Origin: Pseudomonas sp. BCA17
GTDB taxonomy: Bacteria; Pseudomonadota; Gammaproteobacteria; Pseudomonadales; Pseudomonadaceae
Assembly (NCBI RefSeq): GCF_004519405.1
Contig: NZ_SGWI01000002.1
Span: 558,001-622,000 of the forward strand
Length of the DNA: 64,000 nucleotides
Direction of reading: 5' to 3'
Shown one piece after another: positions 38,066 to 48,048 of this stretch. Numbering within the stretch: position 1 is the stretch's first letter; each line of letters opens with the position of its first letter. Both the position numbers and the translations under genes were made by a program. The notes under the pieces were generated by a model, which saw nothing but the letters and a program-made list of their open reading frames with translations, had not been told where the DNA came from and did no database searches.

Positions 38066-38275
38066 GGTGCGCGCACTGCACCGAAAAAAACCTCAATACG
38101 TACGTAATTATGTACAAACTTTCATAATTGCGACATTCCTGTACGTTCGTACCACACTTTAAGTCTCGCAACGGTTCTGCATCTTGCAATGGGTATGGCC
38201 CCTGCATAAGTATCCGCAGGCCGACTCACGAGGTCGCCCTCACCACCAAAAATGACAACAAATCATGAGGCCAAC

Positions 38276-39904
38276 ATGCTTAAACACGCAGTCATTCCGC
38301 TAATCGTCAGCGCTGGCCTTATGGCAGCAGCCCCTTTCGCCCAAGCGGCGACTAACCTGGTGTTCTGCTCCGAAGGCAGCCCTGCAGGTTTTGACCCGGG
38401 CCAGTACACCACCGGAACAGACTTCGATGCCTCGGCCGAAACCATGTTCAACCGCCTGACCCAGTTCGAGCGCGGCGGCACCGCTGTAACTCCTGGGTTG
38501 GCTACCAGCTGGGAGGTGTCCCCAGATGGCCTGACGTACACCTTCCACCTGCGCGACGGCGTGAAGTTCCATACCACCCCGTACTTCAAACCCACGCGTA
38601 CCTTCAATGCCGATGACGTGCTCTTCACGTTCAACCGCATGATCAACAAGGACGATCCGTTCCGCAAAGCCTACCCCACCGAGTTCCCGTACTTCACGGA
38701 CATGGGGATGGACACCAACATCAAGAACATCGAAAAAGTCGATGACCACACCGTCAAGTTCGTCCTTGGCACTGTGGACGCCGCCTTTATCCAGAACCTG
38801 GCAATGAGTTTCGCGTCGATCCAGTCGGCCGAATACGCCGCGCAGTTGTTGAAAGAAGGCAAAGCTGCCGACATCAACCAAAAGCCTGTCGGTACTGGCC
38901 CGTTCGTGTTCAAGAGCTATCAGAAAGACTCCAACATTCGTTACACCGGCAACAAAGACTACTGGAAGCCGGAAGACGTCAAGATCGACAACCTGATCTT
39001 CGCCATCACCACCGACCCGTCGGTGCGTATCCAGAAGCTCAAGAAAAACGAATGCCAGGTCACCCTGTTCCCACGTCCGGCCGACCTCAAGGCGCTGGGT
39101 GAAGACAAGGACCTGAAACTGCCGCACCAGGCCGGTTTCAACCTGGGCTACATCGCTTACAACGTCATGGACAAGGTCAAGGGCAGTGACCAGCCAAACC
39201 CGCTGGCAGACCTGCGCGTGCGCCAGGCGCTGGACATGGCGGTGAACAAACAGCAGATCATCGACTCCGTCTACCAGGGTGCCGGTCAGTTGGCCGTCAA
39301 CGCCATGCCGCCGACCCAATGGTCGTACGACACCACCATCAAGGACGCCAAGTACGATCCTGAGAAAGCCAAGTCGCTGCTCAAGGAAGCCGGCATCAAG
39401 GAAGGTACCGAGATCGTCCTGTGGGCCATGCCGGTTCAGCGTCCGTACAACCCGAACGCCAAGCTGATGGCTGAAATGCTGCAGAACGACTGGAAGAAGA
39501 TCGGTCTCAACGTGAAAATCACCAGCTACGAGTGGGGCGAGTACATCAAGCGCTCCAAAGGTGGCGAGAACCAGGCCATGATCATTGGCTGGAGCGGTGA
39601 CAATGGTGACCCGGACAACTGGCTGAACGTGCTGTTCGGCTGCGACTCGCTGAGCGGTAACAACTTCTCCAAATGGTGCGACAAAAAATTCGACGGCATC
39701 GTAAAAGAAGCCAAGGCCACATCGGATGTCGCCAAACGCACCGAGCTGTACAAGCAGGCGCAACATATCCTCAAAGATGCAGTCCCGATGACACCTATCG
39801 CGCACTCGACGGTGTATCAACCCATGCGCAACACCGTGCAGGACTTCAAGATCAGCCCGTTTGGCTTGAACTCCTTCTACGGCGTCAGCGTAAGCGGCAA
39901 GTAA
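38276..39904 (+). CDS. Dipeptide ABC transporter periplasmic binding protein (DppA paralogue 2)
   Basis: A 542-residue SBP_bac_5 protein with signal peptide (IPLIVSAGLMAAAPFAQAAT) and LVFCSEGSPAGFDPGQYTTG. Its sequence is close to paralogues 1 and 3 throughout, consistent with tandem duplication. The MLKHAVIPL start at 38276 gives a normal leader; the 8-codon extension is rejected. The 258-bp upstream gap, after the previous terminator, is AT-rich near 38090-38160 and probably holds its promoter. Confidence 0.92.
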   Translation: MLKHAVIPLIVSAGLMAAAPFAQAATNLVFCSEGSPAGFDPGQYTTGTDFDASAETMFNRLTQFERGGTAVTPGLATSWEVSPDGLTYTFHLRDGVKFHTTPYFKPTRTFNADDVLFTFNRMINKDDPFRKAYPTEFPYFTDMGMDTNIKNIEKVDDHTVKFVLGTVDAAFIQNLAMSFASIQSAEYAAQLLKEGKAADINQKPVGTGPFVFKSYQKDSNIRYTGNKDYWKPEDVKIDNLIFAITTDPSVRIQKLKKNECQVTLFPRPADLKALGEDKDLKLPHQAGFNLGYIAYNVMDKVKGSDQPNPLADLRVRQALDMAVNKQQIIDSVYQGAGQLAVNAMPPTQWSYDTTIKDAKYDPEKAKSLLKEAGIKEGTEIVLWAMPVQRPYNPNAKLMAEMLQNDWKKIGLNVKITSYEWGEYIKRSKGGENQAMIIGWSGDNGDPDNWLNVLFGCDSLSGNNFSKWCDKKFDGIVKEAKATSDVAKRTELYKQAQHILKDAVPMTPIAHSTVYQPMRNTVQDFKISPFGLNSFYGVSVSGK

Positions 39905-39910
39905 GGATCT

Positions 39911-39942
39911 ATAACGGCGACGCTTCCCAGCGTCGCCGTTAT
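39911..39942 (+). terminator. Strong hairpin after DppA paralogue 2
   Basis: A perfect 14-bp stem (ATAACGGCGACGCT / AGCGTCGCCGTTAT) with a TCCC loop starts 6 bp past the stop. The T run is weak (TTATTAC), so it may act as a 3' stabiliser as well as a terminator. The remaining gap to 40209 holds an inverted repeat CTGTAGGA...TCCTACAG (39957-39998) and no gene. Confidence 0.75.
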
Positions 39943-40209
39943 TACATCCGCCGAGACTGTAGGAAACAGACCACAGCGAACTCATTGCCGTCCTACAGCA
40001 ATGAACTGCGATCCGCGGCTCCGTTACCTACAAGGTCAGTCAGATTTGACGCATTTACTGCAGGATCCGCGACCCATAACGTCGTAGGACAGCAGCAGCT
40101 TCATTCTGAGAAAGGCACTTGCTGTGTGTGGGATCAGTGAGGTCTCTTCGGCCCCAGGCCTGGGAGATTGCTGACTGGTTGATAACTACAAACAAGGATC
40201 GGGATCGTC

Positions 40210-41814
40210 ATGCGCCATACCACCGTTCTATCCGCAATTTTTGGCACCAGCCTGCTGGCTGTGGCCACGATGGGCCAAGCCGCCGACAAGAAGAGCCTGG
40301 TGTTCTGCTCCGAAGGCAGCCCCGCCGGGTTCGACACTGCGCAATACACCACCGCCACCGACAACGATGCGGCAGAGCCTCTGTACAACCGCCTCGTCGA
40401 GTTTGAAAAAGGCGCGACCAACGTGGTGCCTGGGCTGGCAACCAAGTGGGATATCTCCGATGACGGCCTGACCTACACCTTCCACCTGCGCGAAGGGGTG
40501 AAGTTCCACAGCAACAAGGAGTTCAAGCCGACGCGCGACTTCAACGCCGACGACGTGCTGTTCACCTTCAACCGCATGCTTGACCCCGACCATCCGTTTC
40601 GCAAGGCCTACCCCACCGAGTTTCCGTACTTCAACGGGATGAGCCTGAACAAGAACATTGCCAAGGTCGAGAAAACCGACCCGCACACCGTGGTGATGAC
40701 CCTGAACACGGTCGACGCTGCATTCGTGCAGAACATCGCCATGAGCTTCGCCGCGATCCTCTCGGCTGAATACGCCGAGCAGTTGCTCAAGGAAGGCAAG
40801 CCCAGCGACATCAACCAGAAGCCGATCGGCACCGGCCCATTTGTGTTCCAGCGCTACCAGAAGGATTCACAGATCCGCTATGTGGCGAACAAACAGTACT
40901 GGGACCCGAGCCGGGTCAAGCTCGATCAATTGATCTTCGCCATCAACACCGACGCCTCGGTACGGGTGCAGAAACTCAAGGCCGGCGAATGCCAGGTGAC
41001 CCTGCACCCGCGTCCGGCCGACGTCGACGCGCTCAAGGCCGACCCGAACCTGCAACTGTTGACCAAGCCCGGTTTCAACCTCGGCTACATCGCCTACAAC
41101 GTGCGCCACAAACCTTTCGACCAGCTCGAAGTGCGCCAGGCGCTGGACATGGCAGTCAACAAGCAAAGCATTCTGAACGCCGTGTACCAGGGCGCCGGGC
41201 AACTGGCGGTCAACGCGATGCCCCCTACCCAATGGTCCTACGACGACACCATCAAGGATGCCGCCTACAACCCGGAAAAAGCCAAGGAACTGCTCAAGGC
41301 TGCCGGCGTGAAGGAAGGCACCGAGATCACCTTGTGGGCCATGCCCGTGCAGCGGCCATACAACCCCAATGCCAAGCTGATGGCCGAGATGCTGCAGAAC
41401 GACTGGGCCAAGATCGGCCTCAAGGTCAAGATCGTCAGTTACGAGTGGGGCGAATACATCAAGCGCACCAAGAACGGTGAGCACGATATCAGCCTCATCG
41501 GCTGGACCGGCGACAACGGTGACCCGGACAACTGGCTGGGCACCCTTTACAGCTGCGACGCCATCGGCGGGAACAACTACTCCATGTGGTGCGACCCGGC
41601 GTACGACAAGCTGATCAAGCAAGCCAAGGTCGTTACCGACCGCGAACAAAGGACTGTTCTGTACAAACAGGCGCAGCAACTGCTTAAAGCCCAGGTGCCG
41701 ATCACGCCAGTCGCCCACTCGACGGTCAACCAGCCGTTAAGCGCCAAAGTCGAAGGCTTCAAGGTAAGCCCCTTCGGCCGTAACGTGTTCTCGGGCGTCA
41801 GTATCAACCCATAA
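40210..41814 (+). CDS. Dipeptide ABC transporter periplasmic binding protein (DppA paralogue 3)
   Basis: A 534-residue SBP_bac_5 protein with signal peptide (SAIFGTSLLAVATMGQAAD) and LVFCSEGSPAGFDTAQYTTA. FNADDVLFTFNRMLDPDHPF and IGWTGDNGDPDNWLGTLYSC are shared with paralogues 1 and 2. Variation among the copies may give different peptide preferences. It is followed by the porin gene after 170 bp. Confidence 0.92.
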   Translation: MRHTTVLSAIFGTSLLAVATMGQAADKKSLVFCSEGSPAGFDTAQYTTATDNDAAEPLYNRLVEFEKGATNVVPGLATKWDISDDGLTYTFHLREGVKFHSNKEFKPTRDFNADDVLFTFNRMLDPDHPFRKAYPTEFPYFNGMSLNKNIAKVEKTDPHTVVMTLNTVDAAFVQNIAMSFAAILSAEYAEQLLKEGKPSDINQKPIGTGPFVFQRYQKDSQIRYVANKQYWDPSRVKLDQLIFAINTDASVRVQKLKAGECQVTLHPRPADVDALKADPNLQLLTKPGFNLGYIAYNVRHKPFDQLEVRQALDMAVNKQSILNAVYQGAGQLAVNAMPPTQWSYDDTIKDAAYNPEKAKELLKAAGVKEGTEITLWAMPVQRPYNPNAKLMAEMLQNDWAKIGLKVKIVSYEWGEYIKRTKNGEHDISLIGWTGDNGDPDNWLGTLYSCDAIGGNNYSMWCDPAYDKLIKQAKVVTDREQRTVLYKQAQQLLKAQVPITPVAHSTVNQPLSAKVEGFKVSPFGRNVFSGVSINP

Positions 41815-41984
41815 AAATAAATAACCGGATTGCGCAGGGCGGGAACGGCTCTGCTGCAAACGCGCAGCCTTTTGTTAGGATTTTTCCTACGCCAAACGTT
41901 TGCAATAGCTTGAACGAGTTACACACCAATAGCCGGTTCACCTAAAAAGACCGGCATAAAAAGAGAACCAAAGGAGCTCCACCC

Positions 41985-43382
41985 ATGAAATTGAGCAGCA
42001 AAGCGCTTCTGGCCCTGGCCATCAGCAGCATCACGGCAACCGCCTTCGCTGAAACCCAAAGCCAGGACTTCGTTCCAACCACATTGGCCGGCACCAGCGC
42101 CCAAAGCGAGGCCAAGGGCTTTATCGACGGAGCGAGCCTGGGCGGTACCACCCGGAACTGGTTTTCCAATGAAAACAAATTCCGTGGCGGTAAATTCTCC
42201 TATGAAAAACATGGTGAGACCCGTACCGACGCCTACCGCACCAACTGGGTACAAGGCACCATCCTCAACGGCACCTCTGGCTTCACCCAGGGCACCATTG
42301 GCGTGAGCACCGAAGTAGCCGTCTACAACGCCCTGGTTCTGGATCGCAGCAAGCGCGACATCAAGGGTGGTTCCAACCGTACGCTGGCCGACTCCAACGG
42401 CGACGCCGTTGACCAGTGGAGCAAACTGGGCCTGGCCAACGTCAAGTTCCGCGCTTCGAACACCACACTGACCGCCGGTCGTCAGAACTTCAGCAGCGGA
42501 ATCGTCGACACCATCGGCAACCGTGCGCTGCCTTCGAGCTTTGAAGGTATTTCGATCGACAGCCAGGAATTCAGCAACCTGTCGTTCCAGGGCGGTGTTT
42601 TCGATCGCGTGTCGCCACGTACCGAACAAAGCCTGTCGAAGTTCCGTTCCGAATACGGCAACGGCCAGACCACCGACAAGGTGAAAACCCTGGGCTTCAA
42701 CTACCAGCCGTTCAAGAGCCTGAAAACCAGCGTGTTCGCGGCTAACGTCGAGGACTTCTGGAACCAGTACTACGTCGGCGCCACTCACGAACTGGGCGAC
42801 AGCAGCGTCCTGGGTCTGACCACCGGCCTGAACTACTATAAAACCACCGACACCGGCAGCAAGAAGATGGGCAAGATCGACAACGACACTTACTCGTTGT
42901 CTCTGGGCCTGACTCACCAGGCCCACAGCCTGACCTTCGCCTACCAGGCCATCAACGGTGACGAATACTTCGACTACCTGCACGAAACCAACGGCATCTA
43001 CCTGGCCAACTCCCTGACGTCCGACTTCAACGGACCGAACGAGAAGTCCTTCCAGATCGCCTACGGCCTCAACATGGCTGAATACGGCGTGCCAGGCCTG
43101 AAATTCAATGCCTACTCGGCGCGCGGCTGGGGTATCGACGGTACTCACTACACCGGCACCGCCTACGGTGAATCGGGCGTGCGTCGCAGCGACCTGCGCC
43201 TGATGGACGGCGAAACCCACCAGGAATATGGCGTGGGCGCGTCCTACGCGATCCAGAGCGGCTCACTCAAGGCAACCACCATTCGTGGCACCTATGTGAC
43301 CCACCGCGCCAGTGAAAACCAGGCTGACGGCAACATCCGTGAATTCCGCCTGGTCACCACCATCCCGTTCAATATTCTTTAA
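41985..43382 (+). CDS. opdP: OprD-family outer-membrane porin (OpdP-like)
   Basis: A 465-residue 18-strand porin of the OprD family, with signal peptide (ALLALAISSITATAFAETQ), early SLGGTTRNWFSNENKFRGG and terminal beta-strand REFRLVTTIPFNIL. OpdP in P. aeruginosa takes up glycine-glutamate and other dipeptides and is also encoded between dppA paralogues; the position here supports the same role. Preceded by AAAGGAG. Confidence 0.9.
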   Translation: MKLSSKALLALAISSITATAFAETQSQDFVPTTLAGTSAQSEAKGFIDGASLGGTTRNWFSNENKFRGGKFSYEKHGETRTDAYRTNWVQGTILNGTSGFTQGTIGVSTEVAVYNALVLDRSKRDIKGGSNRTLADSNGDAVDQWSKLGLANVKFRASNTTLTAGRQNFSSGIVDTIGNRALPSSFEGISIDSQEFSNLSFQGGVFDRVSPRTEQSLSKFRSEYGNGQTTDKVKTLGFNYQPFKSLKTSVFAANVEDFWNQYYVGATHELGDSSVLGLTTGLNYYKTTDTGSKKMGKIDNDTYSLSLGLTHQAHSLTFAYQAINGDEYFDYLHETNGIYLANSLTSDFNGPNEKSFQIAYGLNMAEYGVPGLKFNAYSARGWGIDGTHYTGTAYGESGVRRSDLRLMDGETHQEYGVGASYAIQSGSLKATTIRGTYVTHRASENQADGNIREFRLVTTIPFNIL

Positions 43383-43397
43383 TTAGCGCCAGGTACA

Positions 43398-43424
43398 CGG
43401 CGGGCTCAGGACGAGCCTGCCGTC
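43398..43424 (+). other. Hairpin after the porin gene
   Basis: ACGGCGGGCTC / GAGCC-TGCCGT forms an imperfect stem 16 bp past the stop, without a T run. It is likely an mRNA 3' stabiliser that still lets transcription enter the next gene. Confidence 0.45.
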
Positions 43425-43462
43425 TACGCTTGTCTGGCTCCATCGATTGCAGAGGGTTCTGA

Positions 43463-45061
43463 ATGAAAATGCTCCCGTTACAAGCCGCCATGGCCGCCGC
43501 GCTGCTGAGCGTGGCGATCGGCGTTTCGGCCAAACCGCTGGTGGTCTGCACCGAAGCCAGCCCGGAAGGTTTTGACCCGGTTCTGTACACCACGGCCGTC
43601 ACCGCCGACGCCACCGCTGAAACCATGTTCAACCGCCTGGTGGATTTCAAGCCCGGCACCACCGAAGTGATTCCAGCACTGGCCAAGGCCCTGCCGGATA
43701 TCAGTGCCGATGGCCTGACCTACACCTTTCACCTGCGTGACGACGTCAAGTTCCACACCACCGACTATTTCAAACCCACGCGCAATATGAACGCCGACGA
43801 CGTGCTTTGGAGTTTCCAGCGCCAGCTGGACCCGAACCACCCTTGGCACAAGAAGTCCGCTGTGGGCTACCCCTACTTCGAAAGCATGGGCTTCAAGGAA
43901 CTGCTCAAGAGCGTAGAGAAGACCGATGACCACACCGTCGTCTTTACCCTGACACGTCCTGAGGCACCCTTCCTGGCCGACCTGGCCATGGCATTCTCCT
44001 CGATTCACTCCGCCGAATATGCCGACCAGTTGCTCAAGTCCGGCAACACCGATGACCTGAACGCCAAGCCGATCGGCACAGGGCCGTTCATCTTCACGCG
44101 CTATGCCAAGGACGCCCAGGTACGCTTCAAGGCCAACCCGGAGTACTTCCGTGGCAAGCCGCCGGCTGATCCGCTGATTTTGGCAATCACCACCGACAAC
44201 AACGTGCGCCTGCAGAAACTCAAGGCCAACGAATGCCAGGTCGCGCTGTATCCCAAGCCCGATGATATTCCGAGCATCAAGAAAGACCCGAACCTGAAAG
44301 TCGATGAACTGGCGGCGATGACCACCGCGTACACCGCCCTGAACACCACGCACAAGTACATGAGCGACGCGCGGGTGCGCCATGCGATCAACATCGCGTT
44401 CGACAAAAAAGGCTACAACGAATCGCTCTACGGCAAAGGCAACGCCGTCGACGCCACCGGCCCGTATCCGCCGACCTTGCTAGGTTTCAACGACAAGTTG
44501 AAGAACCCGCCACGCGACCTGGACAAGGCCCGAGCCCTGCTCAAGGAAGCCGGCGTGCCGGAAGGTACCGAGTTCACCCTGTTCACCCGTAACGGCGGCG
44601 GCCCGACCAACCCTAACCCGCTGCTCGGCGCCCAGCGCATGCAAGCGGATCTGGCCCAGATCGGCCTGAAGGTCAATATCAAGGTCATGGAATGGGGCGA
44701 AATGCTCAAGCGCGCCAAAGCCGGCGAGCACGACATGGTATCCGCCGGCTGGGCGGGGGATAACGGGGACCCGGATAACTTCCTCACCCCGAACCTGAGT
44801 TGCGACGCCGCAAAAAACGGCGAAAACTACGCCCGTTGGTGTAACAAAGAGTTCCAGGACTTGATCGACAAAGCCCGTGGCAACGCTGAACCGACCCAGC
44901 GCGCGGCACTCTATGAACAAGCACTGGACGTTTTCGACAAGGACCAACCCTGGATCCCCATGGCCTACCCGAAAATGTTCACCGCCATGCGCAAGAACGT
45001 CGAGGGTTATATCCAAAGCCCTCTGACGACCAATAACTTCGCCACCACCCAGGTGAAGTAA
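43463..45061 (+). CDS. dppA: Dipeptide ABC transporter periplasmic binding protein (DppA paralogue 4)
   Basis: A 532-residue SBP_bac_5 protein with signal peptide (AAMAAALLSVAIGVSAKPL) and LVVCTEASPEGFDPVLYTTA. It is clearly more distant from the other three paralogues (for example WSFQRQLDPNHPWHKKSA in place of FTFNR..D...F.KA). It sits directly before dppB with only a hairpin between, so it is the best candidate for the primary receptor of DppBCDF. Preceded by AGAGGG. Confidence 0.92.
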   Translation: MKMLPLQAAMAAALLSVAIGVSAKPLVVCTEASPEGFDPVLYTTAVTADATAETMFNRLVDFKPGTTEVIPALAKALPDISADGLTYTFHLRDDVKFHTTDYFKPTRNMNADDVLWSFQRQLDPNHPWHKKSAVGYPYFESMGFKELLKSVEKTDDHTVVFTLTRPEAPFLADLAMAFSSIHSAEYADQLLKSGNTDDLNAKPIGTGPFIFTRYAKDAQVRFKANPEYFRGKPPADPLILAITTDNNVRLQKLKANECQVALYPKPDDIPSIKKDPNLKVDELAAMTTAYTALNTTHKYMSDARVRHAINIAFDKKGYNESLYGKGNAVDATGPYPPTLLGFNDKLKNPPRDLDKARALLKEAGVPEGTEFTLFTRNGGGPTNPNPLLGAQRMQADLAQIGLKVNIKVMEWGEMLKRAKAGEHDMVSAGWAGDNGDPDNFLTPNLSCDAAKNGENYARWCNKEFQDLIDKARGNAEPTQRAALYEQALDVFDKDQPWIPMAYPKMFTAMRKNVEGYIQSPLTTNNFATTQVK

Positions 45062-45074
45062 TAAGAAAAACGCT

Positions 45075-45100
45075 CGGCGCCGTCGACATTGACGGCGCCG
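45075..45100 (+). other. Hairpin between dppA and dppB
   Basis: A perfect 10-bp stem (CGGCGCCGTC / GACGGCGCCG) with a GACATT loop lies 14 bp past dppA. No T run follows. Such structures between binding-protein and permease genes often stabilise the upstream mRNA so receptor exceeds permease. Confidence 0.6.
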
Positions 45101-45136
45101 GACCTGCCTAACCGGCTGATTGAGGTACACAACCCG

Positions 45137-46147
45137 ATGTTTAGTTTTATTGCCCGCCGACTGGGGTTATTGATCCCCACGTTTTTCGGCATCACGTTGC
45201 TCACATTTGCGTTGATTCGCATGATCCCTGGCGACCCTGTCGAAGTCATGATGGGCGAGCGGCGCGTCGACCCAGAGATGCACGCACAGGCAATGGAACG
45301 CCTTGGTCTTAACAAACCGTTATATGCGCAATACCTGGATTACGTCGGCAAGCTCGCCCACGGCGACCTTGGCGAATCGCTGCGTACCCGCACCAGCGTG
45401 TGGACTGAGTTCACCGCGCTCTTCCCGGCGACCCTGGAACTGTCCATGGCCGCCCTGTTGTTCGCCGGTATCCTGGGCCTGCTGGCCGGGGTGATCGCGG
45501 CCTTGAAGCGAGGATCCCTGTTCGACCATGGGGTGATGGGCATCTCCCTGGCGGGATATTCGATGCCGATCTTCTGGTGGGGCCTGATCCTGATCATGTT
45601 CTTCTCGGTCAGCCTGGGCTGGACCCCGGTTTCCGGGCGTATCGACCTGCTCTACGACATCGAGCCGCGCACCGGCTTCATGCTGATCGACACCCTGCTG
45701 GCTGACGAGCCGGACGCGTTCTTCGATGCGCTGCACCACCTGATCCTGCCGGCCATCGTGCTCGGCACCATCCCGCTGGCGGTGATTGCGCGGATGACCC
45801 GTTCCTCCATGCTCGAAGTATTGCGTGAGGACTACATCCGCACCGCCAAGGCCAAGGGCCTGTCGCCAACGCGTGTAGTTTTCGTGCATGGCCTGCGTAA
45901 CGCGCTGATCCCGGTATTGACCGTAGTCGGCCTGCAAGTGGGCACGCTGCTGGCCGGTGCGGTATTGACCGAAACCATCTTCTCGTGGCCCGGGATCGGC
46001 AAATGGCTGATCGAAGCCATTGGTGCACGGGATTATCCGGTGGTGCAAAACGGCATCCTGTTGATCGCCTGTCTGGTGATCCTGGTGAACTTCGTGGTGG
46101 ATATCCTCTACGGCTTCGCCAACCCACGCATCCGTCACCAGCGCTGA
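45137..46147 (+). CDS. dppB: Dipeptide ABC transporter permease DppB
   Basis: A 336-residue inner-membrane permease with six helices and the EAA-loop VLREDYIRTAKAKGLSPTRV near residue 225 that docks the ATPases. The MFSFIARRLGLLIPTFFGIT start at 45137 matches the family; a longer start at 45089 lies inside the hairpin region and is rejected. It pairs with DppC. Confidence 0.95.
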   Translation: MFSFIARRLGLLIPTFFGITLLTFALIRMIPGDPVEVMMGERRVDPEMHAQAMERLGLNKPLYAQYLDYVGKLAHGDLGESLRTRTSVWTEFTALFPATLELSMAALLFAGILGLLAGVIAALKRGSLFDHGVMGISLAGYSMPIFWWGLILIMFFSVSLGWTPVSGRIDLLYDIEPRTGFMLIDTLLADEPDAFFDALHHLILPAIVLGTIPLAVIARMTRSSMLEVLREDYIRTAKAKGLSPTRVVFVHGLRNALIPVLTVVGLQVGTLLAGAVLTETIFSWPGIGKWLIEAIGARDYPVVQNGILLIACLVILVNFVVDILYGFANPRIRHQR

Positions 46148-46151
46148 GATC

Positions 46152-47069
46152 ATGACCATGACCACACCTACTCAAGTGTCAGCAGTCGATCAAAGCCTGC
46201 TGTACCCGTCCCCGTACAAAGAATTCTGGCAAGCGTTCTCCAAGAACAAAGGCGCGGTTGCCGGCTTGCTGTTCATGTTGCTGATCGTGTTCTGCGCGAT
46301 CTTCGCGCCCTGGGTCGCACCGCATAACCCGAGCGAGCAATACCGTGACTTCCTGCTGACCCCTCCGGCGTGGCTGGAAGGCGGGCAGATGCAGTTCCTG
46401 CTCGGCACCGACGAACTGGGCCGTGACTTGCTCTCACGCCTGATCCAGGGCTCGCGCCTGTCGCTGCTGATCGGCTTGTCGTCGGTGGTGATGTCGCTGA
46501 TCCCGGGGATCCTGCTGGGCCTGTTCGCCGGCTTCTTCCCGCGCCTGCTCGGCCCGACCATCATGCGTCTGATGGACATCATGCTGGCCCTGCCATCGCT
46601 GCTGCTGGCCGTTGCCATTGTCGCGATCCTCGGCCCTGGCCTGATCAACACCGTAATCGCCATCGCCATCGTGTCGCTGCCGTCCTATGTGCGTCTGACC
46701 CGCGCGGCCGTGATGGGCGAACTGAACCGCGACTACGTGACGGCCGCCCGTCTCGCCGGAGCCGGCCTGCCACGTCTGATGTTCATTACTGTGCTGCCCA
46801 ACTGCATGGCGCCGCTGATCGTTCAGGCCACCTTGAGCTTCTCGTCGGCGATCCTCGATGCCGCGGCACTGGGCTTCCTCGGCCTTGGCGTGCAACCGCC
46901 AACCCCGGAGTGGGGCACCATGCTGGCCTCGGCCCGCGACTACATCGAACGCGCCTGGTGGGTCGTGAGCCTGCCTGGTTTGACCATTTTGCTCAGCGTG
47001 CTGGCAATCAACTTGATGGGCGACGGCCTGCGCGATGCGCTGGACCCGAAACTCAAGAACGCCGCCTGA
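46152..47069 (+). CDS. dppC: Dipeptide ABC transporter permease DppC
   Basis: A 305-residue permease with the OppC N-terminal domain ([20 protein letters not shown]), six helices and the EAA loop [20 protein letters not shown]. Only 4 bp follow the dppB stop. A second ATG two codons in is an alternative start. Confidence 0.95.
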   Translation: MTMTTPTQVSAVDQSLLYPSPYKEFWQAFSKNKGAVAGLLFMLLIVFCAIFAPWVAPHNPSEQYRDFLLTPPAWLEGGQMQFLLGTDELGRDLLSRLIQGSRLSLLIGLSSVVMSLIPGILLGLFAGFFPRLLGPTIMRLMDIMLALPSLLLAVAIVAILGPGLINTVIAIAIVSLPSYVRLTRAAVMGELNRDYVTAARLAGAGLPRLMFITVLPNCMAPLIVQATLSFSSAILDAAALGFLGLGVQPPTPEWGTMLASARDYIERAWWVVSLPGLTILLSVLAINLMGDGLRDALDPKLKNAA

Positions 47070-47079
47070 GGAGATTCCC

Positions 47080-48048
47080 ATGTCACTGTTAGAAATCAAG
47101 AATCTCAACGTCCGCTTCGGCGACAAGACCGCCGTACCGGTGGTCGATGGCCTCGACCTGTCGGTCGACAAAGGCGAAGTACTGGCGATCGTTGGCGAGT
47201 CGGGCTCGGGTAAATCCGTGACCATGATGGCGCTGATGGGCCTGATCGAGCACCCGGGCATTGTCACCGCCGACGCGCTGACCTTCGACGGCAAGGACAT
47301 GCTCAAGCTGAGCAACCGTCAGCGTCGCCAGATCGTCGGCAAGGACCTGGCGATGGTCTTCCAGGACCCGATGACCGCGTTGAACCCCAGCTACACCGTG
47401 GGTTTCCAGATTGAAGAAGTGCTGCGCCTGCACCTGAAGATGTCCGGCAAGCAAGCACGCAAACGCGCTATCGAGTTGCTGCAAAAAGTGGAAATCCCAG
47501 GCGCCGCCAGCCGTATGGATGCCTACCCGCACCAATTGTCCGGAGGTATGAGCCAGCGTGTGGCAATCGCCATGGCGATTGCCGGCGAACCCAAGCTGCT
47601 GATCGCCGACGAACCGACCACTGCACTGGACGTGACCATCCAGGCCCAGATCATGGACCTGCTGCTGGCCCTGCAAAAAGAGCAGAACATGGGCCTGGTG
47701 TTGATCACTCACGACTTGGCGGTGGTGGCTGAAACCGCCCAGCGCGTGTGCGTGATGTACGCAGGCCAGGCGGTCGAAGTCGGCCAGGTGCCACAACTGT
47801 TCGATATTCCGGCACACCCCTATAGCGAAGCGCTGCTCAAGGCGATTCCCGAGCACAGCCTTGGCGCCACGCGCCTGGCCACGCTGCCGGGTATCGTGCC
47901 CGGCCGCTATGACCGCCCGCAGGGTTGCCTGCTATCGCCGCGCTGCCCGTACGTGCAGGACTCCTGCCGTGCCCAGCGTCCAGGCCTTGACCCGAAAAGC
48001 AACAGCCTCGCCCGCTGCTTCTACCCGCTGAACCAGGAGGTGGCGTAA
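47080..48048 (+). CDS. dppD: Dipeptide ABC transporter ATPase DppD
   Basis: A 322-residue ATPase with Walker [12 protein letters not shown], signature [12 protein letters not shown], Walker [13 protein letters not shown] and the C-terminal oligopeptide-type Cys motif [14 protein letters not shown], which may hold a 4Fe-4S cluster as in related proteins. GAGGAGA precedes the ATG. Coupled to dppF by a one-base overlap. Confidence 0.95.
   Translation: MSLLEIKNLNVRFGDKTAVPVVDGLDLSVDKGEVLAIVGESGSGKSVTMMALMGLIEHPGIVTADALTFDGKDMLKLSNRQRRQIVGKDLAMVFQDPMTALNPSYTVGFQIEEVLRLHLKMSGKQARKRAIELLQKVEIPGAASRMDAYPHQLSGGMSQRVAIAMAIAGEPKLLIADEPTTALDVTIQAQIMDLLLALQKEQNMGLVLITHDLAVVAETAQRVCVMYAGQAVEVGQVPQLFDIPAHPYSEALLKAIPEHSLGATRLATLPGIVPGRYDRPQGCLLSPRCPYVQDSCRAQRPGLDPKSNSLARCFYPLNQEVA

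Noticed and set aside
38186..38206. Sigma-54-like GG-N10-GC element before DppA paralogue 2
   Set aside because: Only the bare dinucleotides fit; the flanking consensus is poor.
38300..39985. 561-residue ORF antisense to DppA paralogue 2
   Set aside because: Shadow of a conserved binding-protein gene; similar antisense ORFs occur over the other paralogues.
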